Below, piece by piece: positions 1 through 5,351 of a stretch of 6,242 nucleotides of DNA. The notes beneath the pieces were generated by a model that did not search any database, was not told the DNA's origin, and saw only the letters and a program-made list of their open reading frames with translations. The DNA is taken from the NCBI GenBank assembly GCA_964441935.1, contig CAYTXI010000130.1, positions 1 to 6,242 on the forward strand, read 5' to 3'. Made by a program: the position numbers and the translations under genes. The first letter of the stretch is position 1. Every line of letters starts with the position of its first letter. The stretch is from JBBDMC01 sp964441935 (GTDB taxonomy: Bacteria > Pseudomonadota > Alphaproteobacteria > Rhizobiales > Kaistiaceae).

Positions 1-34
1 CCCATTCGGTCTCGACACGTTGGATGTCGAACAT
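1..34 (-). CDS. pnp: Polyribonucleotide nucleotidyltransferase, first 11 codons only
   Basis: PNPase is the phosphorolytic 3'-5' exoribonuclease of the RNA degradosome. Only the N-terminus is in the window: MFDIQRVETEW, then the edge. This closely matches the PNPase opening (MF.I.R.E..WGG) at the start of the first RNase PH domain. ATG 34 is preceded by AAAGGA (46-41) with a 6-nt spacer. Its place directly after rpsO is the classic rpsO-pnp arrangement. An ATG at 39 is out of frame and rejected. The call rests on 11 residues plus context, but both agree well. Confidence 0.93.
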   Translation of the reverse strand, partial: MFDIQRVETEW

Positions 35-225
35 GGCATGTCCTTTCATGCGTCACTTGGACGTTCGATGGACGCAGAAGACAAGCCATGGGCAAGACGG
101 CAAGAAGCTCTCCGCGACATGTGTGTGGCGAGAAAGCGTCTGGCGATCCTGCCATGGCTGCTTTGCGATCCTGTTCTTTCCATCCGCGGCGACCGCATGC
201 CGCCGCGGCAACACCTCTTTGACGC
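35..225 (-). promoter_or_regulatory. rpsO-pnp intergenic region / pnp leader
   Basis: A 191-nt non-coding stretch. In transcript order it holds a perfect 8-bp GC hairpin just after rpsO (208-184), a 9-nt direct repeat CAGGATCGC (173-165 and 151-143), a set of nested complementary arms between 159 and 84, and the pnp Shine-Dalgarno AAAGGA (46-41). No T-run follows the hairpin, so it is not a canonical terminator. I see no convincing -35/-10 pair. In E. coli the equivalent gap carries an attenuating terminator, a pnp promoter and an RNase III-cleaved stem through which PNPase controls its own mRNA; a similar role here is inference from position. Confidence 0.5.
184..208 (-). repeat. GC-rich hairpin 17 nt after the rpsO stop
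   Basis: Perfect inverted repeat: CCGCGGCG (208-201 on the minus strand) and CGCCGCGG (191-184), with a 9-nt loop. It begins 17 nt past the rpsO stop. The following bases are ATGGAAAG, with no T-run, so an intrinsic terminator is unlikely. It may protect the rpsO 3' end, mark an RNA processing site or weakly attenuate transcription (inference). Confidence 0.7.
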
Positions 226-495
226 TCAGCGCCTGAGGCCGAGGCGATCGATGAGCGCGCGGTAGCGCCCAGCGTCCGTCTTTTGCAGATAGTCAAGCAG
301 ACTGCGGCGGCGGCTCACCAGCTTGAGCAAACCACGGCGGGAGTGATTGTCCTTGCCGTGATTCTTAAAATGCTCGGTCAGGTTGGCGATCCGCTCGGAC
401 AGGATGGCGACCTGCACTTCCGGCGAGCCGGTGTCCGTATCGCCGGTGGCGTATTCCTTGATCAATGCCTGTTTGCGGTCGGGCGTGATCGACAT
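226..495 (-). CDS. rpsO: 30S ribosomal protein S15
   Basis: S15 is a primary 16S rRNA-binding protein that organises the central domain of the 30S subunit and contacts 23S rRNA. The product is 89 residues, the standard length. Family signature seen: TGSPEVQVAILSERIANLT (22-40), EHFKNHGKDNHSRRGLLKLV (41-60), RRRSLLDYLQKTD (62-74) and the ending RLGLRR. The frame stays open upstream to 690, but the true start is ATG 495: it yields MSITPDRKQALIKEYA and is preceded by GAGGA (507-503) with a 7-nt spacer. Upstream lies a 191-nt gap with a possible regulatory pseudoknot reaching into codons 3-4. Downstream is a strong hairpin and the pnp leader. In many bacteria S15 represses its own mRNA. Confidence 0.98.
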   Translation of the reverse strand: MSITPDRKQALIKEYATGDTDTGSPEVQVAILSERIANLTEHFKNHGKDNHSRRGLLKLVSRRRSLLDYLQKTDAGRYRALIDRLGLRR

Positions 496-534
496 CGGGT
501 TTTCCTCAGGTCGGTCGGCAGAATCACTCGCCGA
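485..534 (-). promoter_or_regulatory. Candidate S15-autoregulatory pseudoknot over the rpsO start
   Basis: Stem 1: TCGGC (534-530) pairs perfectly with GCCGA (519-515), extendable by a G-U pair (529/520). The loop contains GTGAT (527-523), which is perfectly complementary to ATCAC (489-485) in rpsO codons 3-4; T522 and G490 add a wobble. The Shine-Dalgarno GAGGA and the ATG lie in the segment between the two stems. This layout resembles the E. coli rpsO pseudoknot, where S15 traps the 30S subunit on its own mRNA. Stems are short, so chance is possible. Confidence 0.4.
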
Positions 535-686
535 TCGGGCGGCCAGAGCCGGGATGTCGTCCAGCACGGTCGGGATCGGGAACCGCGCGCCGTGCGCGCA
601 CGGCATTCGCGGGCGCAATATGGCCGAAAGGCCTGGCGATTGCCAGCAAAAACCTTGAAACGTAACACGCTGATCCAAAAGGTCTT
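496..686 (-). promoter_or_regulatory. truB-rpsO intergenic region / rpsO leader
   Basis: A 191-nt non-coding stretch. In transcript order: a T-rich patch (about 656-647), two adjacent short hairpins (646-633 and 633-622), a 6-bp GCGCGC hairpin with a 3-nt loop (599-585), then the element just before rpsO (534-515) whose loop can pair with rpsO codons 2-4, and GAGGA (507-503). A weak promoter-like pair, TGGCAA and CATATT separated by 17 nt, overlaps the tandem hairpins but scores poorly against consensus. No terminator T-run is present. In E. coli rpsO has its own promoter in this gap; here that remains unproven. Confidence 0.45.
622..646 (-). repeat. Two adjacent short hairpins after truB
   Basis: On the minus strand CTGGC-AATC-GCCAG (646-633) is followed at once by GGCC-TTTC-GGCC (633-622); the two share position 633. 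Both stems are perfect (5 and 4 bp) with 4-nt loops. They lie about 40 nt past the truB stop. A T-rich patch precedes them and none follows, so they are not a minus-strand intrinsic terminator. Function unknown. Confidence 0.45.
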
Positions 687-1604
687 TCACGGAAGGAACA
701 CCCGGCGCGGGTGGAAGCTGCCCTCGACGATCTCACCGACAGCAACGCTCTCGCCTCCCGAGGTGGCGTGTGCCGGGCCGGAGAGAAGCGGCGCGTCGCG
801 GCCGCGCACCAGGACCGGCTGACCGCGCCGGAGGCGCCCAACATCGCCACCGGCAAAGGCAATCTGGGGAAGGTCGGCGAGAGCGAAGCCGATAGGCTTC
901 AGGAACCGATCGAGCGTGCCGGCATCGCCGGCCTCGCGGGCGTCAATGAGGGTGTCCAGCCGGACCATTGTTGCCTCGTCGAACGGGCCGACGAGGAGGC
1001 GGCGGAGCGCGACGACGTGGCCGAGACAACCCAGCAGGCGGCCGAGATCGCGGGCGAGCGCGCGAACGTAGGTGCCCTTGCCGCATTCGGCCTCGAGGAC
1101 GGCATGGTCAGCATCCGGCGTGTCGATGAGTTCGAGGCGATGGATCGTGACCGGGCGCGCGTCGATGACGACCTCCTCCCCGGCGCGGGCGAGATCGTAA
1201 GCGCGGCTGCCGGCGATCTTGACCGCGGAGAAGGCCGGTGGCCGCTGCATGATCTCGCCGGTGAACTCGGGCAGCAGCGCGGCGATGGTCGCGGGTTCAG
1301 GGCGCTTGTCAGAAGTCGCGGTCTGCCAACCCTCGCTGTCATCGGTGTCGGTCTCGAGGCCCCAGCGGACGGTGAAACGGTAGACCTTGCGGGCTTCCTG
1401 AACGAAAGGGACGGTTTTGGTGGCCTCGCCGAGAGCAATCGGCAAGGCACCGGTGGCGAGCGGATCGAGCGTGCCGGCGTGGCCGACGCGGGTGGCCGCG
1501 AACAGGCGTTTGACCGAGGCGACGGCGTCCGTCGAAGTCTGCCCGACGGCCTTGTCGAGGCAGAGCCAGCCCGAAACGTTGCGGCCCTTTCGCCTATGCG
1601 GCAT
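687..1604 (-). CDS. truB: tRNA pseudouridine(55) synthase TruB
   Basis: TruB isomerises U55 in the T-loop of most tRNAs to pseudouridine. The product is 305 residues from ATG 1604. Seen: SGWLCLDKAVGQTST near the N-terminus, the catalytic motif GHAGTLDPLATG with the nucleophile Asp47 (equivalent to E. coli Asp48), KVYRFTVRWG with the active-site Tyr, then AFSAVKIAGSRAYDLAR, and GKGTYVRALARDLG carrying the conserved Arg. The C-terminal domain ends HPRRVFLP, a normal family ending. Start choice: ATG 1616 would add MLSA and overlap the rbfA stop as ATGCTGA, but GAGGA (1621-1617) directly abuts that ATG, which is too close. ATG 1604 lies 12 nt from the same GAGGA and gives MPHRRKGRNVSGW, which fits homologous N-termini. 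I prefer 1604 with moderate confidence. Identity is not in doubt. Confidence 0.96.
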   Translation of the reverse strand: MPHRRKGRNVSGWLCLDKAVGQTSTDAVASVKRLFAATRVGHAGTLDPLATGALPIALGEATKTVPFVQEARKVYRFTVRWGLETDTDDSEGWQTATSDKRPEPATIAALLPEFTGEIMQRPPAFSAVKIAGSRAYDLARAGEEVVIDARPVTIHRLELIDTPDADHAVLEAECGKGTYVRALARDLGRLLGCLGHVVALRRLLVGPFDEATMVRLDTLIDAREAGDAGTLDRFLKPIGFALADLPQIAFAGGDVGRLRRGQPVLVRGRDAPLLSGPAHATSGGESVAVGEIVEGSFHPRRVFLP

Positions 1605-1609
1605 CGCGC

Positions 1610-2017
1610 TCAGCATTCCTCGCCGTCGAGATCGCGCTTGACCTCGGGTGAACGCAACAGAGCGTCGATCCTATCGCCTTCGTCGAAGGAGGTATCGAGG
1701 CGGAAGCGCAGATCGGGAGTGAAGCGGAGGCCGGCGCGGTGGGCGATCTCGCCGCGAAGGTACCGGCGGTTGCGCTCGAAGGCAGCGACAACAGCATCTG
1801 CACCTTTGCCGCCGAGGGGCATGACGAAAACGGTGGCGAGCTTCAGATCCGGCGACATGCGCACCTCCGGAATCGTGACGACGGTGCTCTCCAATGCAGG
1901 ATCATGAACGTGGCCATGCTGAAGAACGTCGGCGAGGATATGGCGGACCAATTCGCCTACGCGCAGCTGGCGCTGCGAGGGGGCGCGGGCCGCGTGATGA
2001 TCGGATTGACGCTTCAT
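1610..2017 (-). CDS. rbfA: Ribosome-binding factor A (30S maturation)
   Basis: RbfA is a small KH-like protein that binds the 30S subunit late in assembly and acts on 16S rRNA 5'-end maturation. The 135-residue product matches the family length. Seen: the opening RAPSQRQLRVGELVRHILADV (residues 11 onward), the beta-strand segment TIPEVRMSPDLKLATVFV (48-65), and the helical segment ERNRRYLRGEIAHRAGLRFTP followed by DLRFRLDTSFDEGDRIDALL. The start is ATG at 2017. No clear Shine-Dalgarno sequence precedes it. The 50-nt gap after infB holds an in-frame extension of infB that ends on the overlap ATGA at this start, so coupling to infB translation is possible. Its stop TGA (1612-1610) sits inside the longer of the two possible truB start regions. 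Confidence 0.96.
   Translation of the reverse strand: MKRQSDHHAARAPSQRQLRVGELVRHILADVLQHGHVHDPALESTVVTIPEVRMSPDLKLATVFVMPLGGKGADAVVAAFERNRRYLRGEIAHRAGLRFTPDLRFRLDTSFDEGDRIDALLRSPEVKRDLDGEEC
1617..1621 (-). promoter_or_regulatory. Ribosome-binding site candidate deciding the truB start
   Basis: GAGGA on the minus strand, lying inside the last codons of rbfA. It touches the ATG at 1616 (zero spacing) and is 12 nt from the ATG at 1604. The zero spacing argues against 1616; 12 nt is long but workable. This is the main sequence evidence for calling truB from 1604. Confidence 0.5.
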
Positions 2018-2046
2018 GTCGGTTCACGCGGAGCGCAGGCACGGGC

Positions 2047-2059
2047 GGCGCAAAGCGCC
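2047..2059 (-). repeat. Small hairpin in the infB-rbfA gap
   Basis: GGCGC (2059-2055), loop TTT, GCGCC (2051-2047) on the minus strand: a 5-bp perfect stem 8 nt after the infB stop. No T-run follows, so it is not a terminator. It could influence ribosome passage or mRNA stability between infB and rbfA; this may equally be chance in GC-rich DNA. Confidence 0.4.
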
Positions 2060-2067
2060 CACATCAC

Positions 2068-4659
2068 TCAAAGCGTGCGGGCGATCTCCTCGACCCGGTA
2101 GCACTCGATGACGTCGCCAACCCGCATGTCCTGGTAGCGCTCGAACGCCATGCCGCACTCCTGACCGGCAGGAACCTCGCGCACCTCGTCCTTGAAGCGC
2201 TTCAACGTCGACAACTTGCCCTCGTGGATGACGACGTTATCACGGATGAGACGGACGTTGGCGCCGCGCTCGACATTGCCATCGGTGACCCGGCAGCCGG
2301 CAACCTTGCCGACCTTGGAGATGTTGAAGATCTCCAGGATCTCGGCGTTGCCGAGCATGGTTTCGCGGCGCTCGGGCGACAACAGACCGGACATCGCCGC
2401 CTTCACGTCATCGACGAGGTCGTAAATGACGTTGTAGTAACGGATCTCGGTGCCGGCGCGCTCGGCCGCCTCGCGCGCTTCCTTGTTGGCGCGCACGTTG
2501 AAGCCGATGATGGCGGCATCTGAGGCACTAGCAAGGGTCACGTCAGACTCGGTGACGCCGCCGACGCCGGAATGGATGACGCGAGTGGCGACCTCGTCCG
2601 TGCCGAGCTTGTCGAGGGCTTGGGTGATCGCCTCGACCGAGCCTTGGACGTCGCCTTTGATGACCAGCGGGAAGACCTTGGTGCCGGCAACCTGAAGCTC
2701 GCTCATCATCTGTTCGAGAGAACCACGGGCGGCGGTCGACTTGGCCATCGACTTCTCGCGCTTCTGACGGGCGCGATACTCGGTTACCTCGCGGGCGCGC
2801 GCTTCGGAGTCGACCACTGCGAAGCGATCGCCGGCCTCCGGGGCATCCTGAAAGCCCAGGACCTCGACCGGCGTCGACGGGGTGGCCTCCTCGATCTGCT
2901 CGCCGTGGTCGTCGATGAGCGCGCGCACGCGCCCCCAAGCGGAGCCGGCAACCAGGAGGTCGCCGACGCGCAAGGTGCCCTGCTGGACCAGCGCGGTGGC
3001 GACCGCGCCGCGACCACGCTCCAGCTTGGCCTCGATCACGGTGCCTTCGGCGGCGCGGTTCGGGTTGGCCCTGAGCTCGAGCACCTCAGACTGCAGCAGG
3101 ATCGTCTCGAGCAGCTTGTTGAGATTAGTGCCCTTGGCGGCGGAAACCTCGACGTCGAGCACCTCGCCGCCCATCGACTCGACGAACACCTCGCGCTGGA
3201 GCAAATCGTTGCGCACGCGCTGGGGATCGGTGTTGGGTTTGTCGATCTTGTTGATGGCGACGATTATCGGGACACCGGCCGCTTTGGCGTGATTGATCGC
3301 CTCGATGGTCTGCGGCATGACGCTGTCATCGGCGGCGACGACCAGGATGACGATGTCGGTGACGCTGGCACCGCGGGCGCGCATGGCGGTGAACGCCGCG
3401 TGGCCCGGGGTGTCGATGAAGGATATTTTCTGGCCGTTGCGCTCGACCTGATAGGCGCCGATATGCTGGGTGATACCGCCGGCCTCGCCGGATACGACGC
3501 TGGTCTTGCGGATAGCATCGAGCAGCGACGTCTTGCCATGATCGACGTGGCCCATGACGGTGACTACCGGCGGGCGCGATACCAGGTCCTCCGGCGCGTC
3601 AGGGCTGGCGTACAGGCCCTCCTCGACGTCGGCCTCGGAGACGCGGCGAACGGTGTGGCCTAGTTCCTCGGCGATGAGCTGGGCCGTGTCGCTGTCGATG
3701 ACATCGGCGGCCTTTACCATCTGGCCCTGCTTCATCATGAACTTGATCACCTCGACCGCGCGCTCAGTCATGCGACTGGCGAGTTCCTGGACGGTGATGG
3801 TCTCGGGGATCACCACCTCGCGCATGATCTTCTCGCGCGGACCGGCATCGTGGGCGCGGGCGCGTTCCCGCTCGCGGCGGCGGCGGATCGAGGCGAGCGA
3901 ACGGGCGCGCTCGGTGTCGTCGAGGGCGTTGGCGAGGGTCAGCTTGCCGCGGCGGCGCTCGTCGACGCGCTTGACCGGCTTCGGTTCGGCCGCACGCGGG
4001 GTCTTGACGCGACCGCGCAGGGCGCCAGGGCGCCGTTCGTCTTCCTCAGTTTCCTTGAGCGCCTTCAGGTCGCCGGGACGTGCCGCGGCGCCAGCTGCCG
4101 TCTTGCGCTCCTCCTCGCCGAAGCGACGCCGCGCGGCCTCTTCGGCGCGCTCGCGGGCCGTCTCCTCAGCCTTGCGGCGGGCTTCCTCTTCGGCCTGCCG
4201 GCGCTCGGCTTCCTCATGCTCGCGGGCGAGGCGGTCGGCCTCCAATGCACGACGGGTGGCGGCATCCTCGGCCTGGCGGCGCTCCTCGGCCTCGTGGACT
4301 TTCGCGTCGGCGAGGGCGCGGGCACGGGCGTCGCGCTCGTCGTCGGAAAGCTCACGCAGAACAAGGCCGGCACGGGCGGCAGCACGTGACTCATCCGCCG
4401 AGGGCGCACGCGTGTCGACCTCGGCGGGCGCTGGCGCCGCGCGCGAGACGATTGGTGCGGCCTCGGCCGGTTCGGGCCTTTGCTCACCGGGCAAGACAAC
4501 GCGGCGCTTCTTGCGCTCGACCTGGACGGTATTGGTACGGCCGTGCGAGAAGCTCTGGCGGACGGTGTCGCGCTCGACGCCGCCGCCGCGCTTTAGCGAC
4601 AAGCGCGGCTTGGTCGCTACGCTGATCGTCTTGTCACCGGTGTTCTTAGTCTCGTTCAT
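2068..4659 (-). CDS. infB: Translation initiation factor IF-2
   Basis: IF-2 is the GTPase that places fMet-tRNA on the 30S subunit and promotes 50S joining. The protein is 863 residues, in the normal range for long alphaproteobacterial forms. Residues 18-45 carry the alphaproteobacterial N-terminal motif (LSLKRGGG, then TVRQSFSHGRT). Residues about 105-270 are a highly charged Glu/Arg/Ala stretch, likely helical. IF2_N follows near 285-340 (TVQELASRMTERAVEVIKFM). The G domain has G1 GHVDHGKT 370-377, G2 GGIT 394-397, G3 DTPGH 416-420, G4 NKID 470-473 and G5 SAAKG 506-510, all intact. Beta-barrel domain II lies at about 535-620, domain III around 640-745 (VFPLVIKGDVQGSVEAI), and the fMet-tRNA-binding C-terminal domain at about 760-863. 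The ATG at 4659 is preceded by AGGA (4667-4664) with a short 4-nt spacer, overlapping the ylxR stop. The N-terminal MNETKNTGDK fits family starts. Confidence 0.98.
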   Translation of the reverse strand: MNETKNTGDKTISVATKPRLSLKRGGGVERDTVRQSFSHGRTNTVQVERKKRRVVLPGEQRPEPAEAAPIVSRAAPAPAEVDTRAPSADESRAAARAGLVLRELSDDERDARARALADAKVHEAEERRQAEDAATRRALEADRLAREHEEAERRQAEEEARRKAEETARERAEEAARRRFGEEERKTAAGAAARPGDLKALKETEEDERRPGALRGRVKTPRAAEPKPVKRVDERRRGKLTLANALDDTERARSLASIRRRRERERARAHDAGPREKIMREVVIPETITVQELASRMTERAVEVIKFMMKQGQMVKAADVIDSDTAQLIAEELGHTVRRVSEADVEEGLYASPDAPEDLVSRPPVVTVMGHVDHGKTSLLDAIRKTSVVSGEAGGITQHIGAYQVERNGQKISFIDTPGHAAFTAMRARGASVTDIVILVVAADDSVMPQTIEAINHAKAAGVPIIVAINKIDKPNTDPQRVRNDLLQREVFVESMGGEVLDVEVSAAKGTNLNKLLETILLQSEVLELRANPNRAAEGTVIEAKLERGRGAVATALVQQGTLRVGDLLVAGSAWGRVRALIDDHGEQIEEATPSTPVEVLGFQDAPEAGDRFAVVDSEARAREVTEYRARQKREKSMAKSTAARGSLEQMMSELQVAGTKVFPLVIKGDVQGSVEAITQALDKLGTDEVATRVIHSGVGGVTESDVTLASASDAAIIGFNVRANKEAREAAERAGTEIRYYNVIYDLVDDVKAAMSGLLSPERRETMLGNAEILEIFNISKVGKVAGCRVTDGNVERGANVRLIRDNVVIHEGKLSTLKRFKDEVREVPAGQECGMAFERYQDMRVGDVIECYRVEEIARTL

Positions 4660-4665
4660 ACGTTC

Positions 4666-5337
4666 CTATGGTCCCGCGGACGCTTCACTCAGTTCGTTCA
4701 GGGCGTTGGTGTTGCGGCGGCCGGCGCTCGCCAATGCGACGCCGTCGCCGCGATAGTCGACAAGCGCGCGTACCCGCGCCAGCGCATTGTCGCTCGCCGG
4801 TCCCTCAAGCAGTGCTGCATGTATCACATTTGTCCGGCCGAATGCCAAATCCAATTGCTCTGCGCCGAAGCAGCGGATGACCGGGGGCTGGCTGTCGCCA
4901 AAGCGACGGCGGGCGGCCCGGGCCAGCCGGGCGACACCGTCGTCGGCAGCCTCTCGAGCGTGGATTAGCCCGATGACGGGCTCCTGGACGAGCGCCGACT
5001 CGACCTTGGCGAAGCCACCCACGAGACTACCCGCTTTGCGGGCAAGAGATAGGGCCGCAACGGCAGCGGAGGCGATGAGCCAGTCAACGCGGTGGGCAAG
5101 ACCGAGCTCGACTGTCACCGGCCTATGGAAGGCGCGAGCGAACAGGCGCTTCTTCTCGGCCGCAAGCACGTGATCGGCCAACGCGGTCACCCAGACGCCG
5201 CGGCCCGGCAAGCGACAACGCAGATCAGGGACGACGGCGCCGTCCGGCCCGACGACGAACCGGATTAGGGCATCGACCGGCAGCGACTGTCGGGTGACGA
5301 TGCAGGTGCGTTGGCGCGGTTTGTTCGAACGCAACAC
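4666..5337 (-). CDS. YlxR (DUF448) / L7Ae-like fused RNA-binding protein
   Basis: A 223-residue protein between nusA and infB, the position held by ylxR and ylxQ in Firmicutes. Residues about 8-75 are a YlxR/DUF448 domain: RTCIVTRQ, LIRFVVGPDGAVVPDL, LPGRGVWV, then the basic KKRLFARAF. Residues about 90-185 resemble the L7Ae/L30e RNA-binding fold: LSLARKAGSLVGGFAKVESAL and later LDLAFGRTNVIHAALLEG. So one polypeptide appears to carry what are two genes in Bacillus, an arrangement usual in Alphaproteobacteria. The start is taken as GTG at 5337, because a GAGGA at 5351-5347 lies 9 nt upstream; a TTG directly after it is the alternative. YlxR of Bacillus has been reported to bind RNase P RNA (named RnpM); whether this protein does so is unknown. 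The last 40 residues have low similarity to anything I recognise. The stop TAG contributes to the infB ribosome-binding site. Confidence 0.93.
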   Translation of the reverse strand: MLRSNKPRQRTCIVTRQSLPVDALIRFVVGPDGAVVPDLRCRLPGRGVWVTALADHVLAAEKKRLFARAFHRPVTVELGLAHRVDWLIASAAVAALSLARKAGSLVGGFAKVESALVQEPVIGLIHAREAADDGVARLARAARRRFGDSQPPVIRCFGAEQLDLAFGRTNVIHAALLEGPASDNALARVRALVDYRGDGVALASAGRRNTNALNELSEASAGP

Positions 5338-5346
5338 GGTCGGCGT

Positions 5347-5351
5347 TCCTC
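5347..5351 (-). promoter_or_regulatory. Ribosome-binding site of ylxR, overlapping the nusA stop
   Basis: On the minus strand the nusA stop TGA (5352-5350) runs straight into GGA, giving TGAGGA. The GAGGA lies 9 nt before the GTG at 5337, a good spacing that supports this non-ATG start. Ribosomes ending nusA would stop on the site that initiates ylxR, so translational coupling is likely (inference). Confidence 0.75.

Noticed and set aside
143..173. 9-nt direct repeat in the pnp leader as a protein-binding operator
   Set aside because: Only two copies of 9 nt with 13 nt between them and no known operator match; too little to support a call.
184..208. Intrinsic terminator after rpsO
   Set aside because: The stem is strong, but the bases after it on the transcribed strand are ATGGAAAG, not a T-run.
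20..265. Short plus-strand frames in the rpsO-pnp gap
   Set aside because: No ribosome-binding site or family signature, and they run antisense across the pnp start and the rpsO end.
226..690. Longer 154-residue version of S15 starting with GTG at 690
   Set aside because: The extra 65 residues have no S15 similarity, while ATG 495 gives the standard 89-residue protein with a good Shine-Dalgarno.
711..1907. 398-codon open frame on the plus strand across truB and rbfA
   Set aside because: Opposite two recognised genes, no family motif, and no support as a gene; a shadow of GC-rich codon usage.
2572..3663. 363-codon open frame on the plus strand opposite the infB GTPase region
   Set aside because: Rich in Asp/Gly/Leu/Arg without any domain I recognise, and mirrors the conserved IF-2 coding sequence.
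3554..4756. 400-codon open frame on the plus strand opposite the infB N-terminal half
   Set aside because: It is antisense to the intact, unmistakable IF-2 gene. Its product is a Ser/Arg/Ala-rich low-complexity chain, as expected from reverse translation of GC-rich Glu/Arg/Ala codons.
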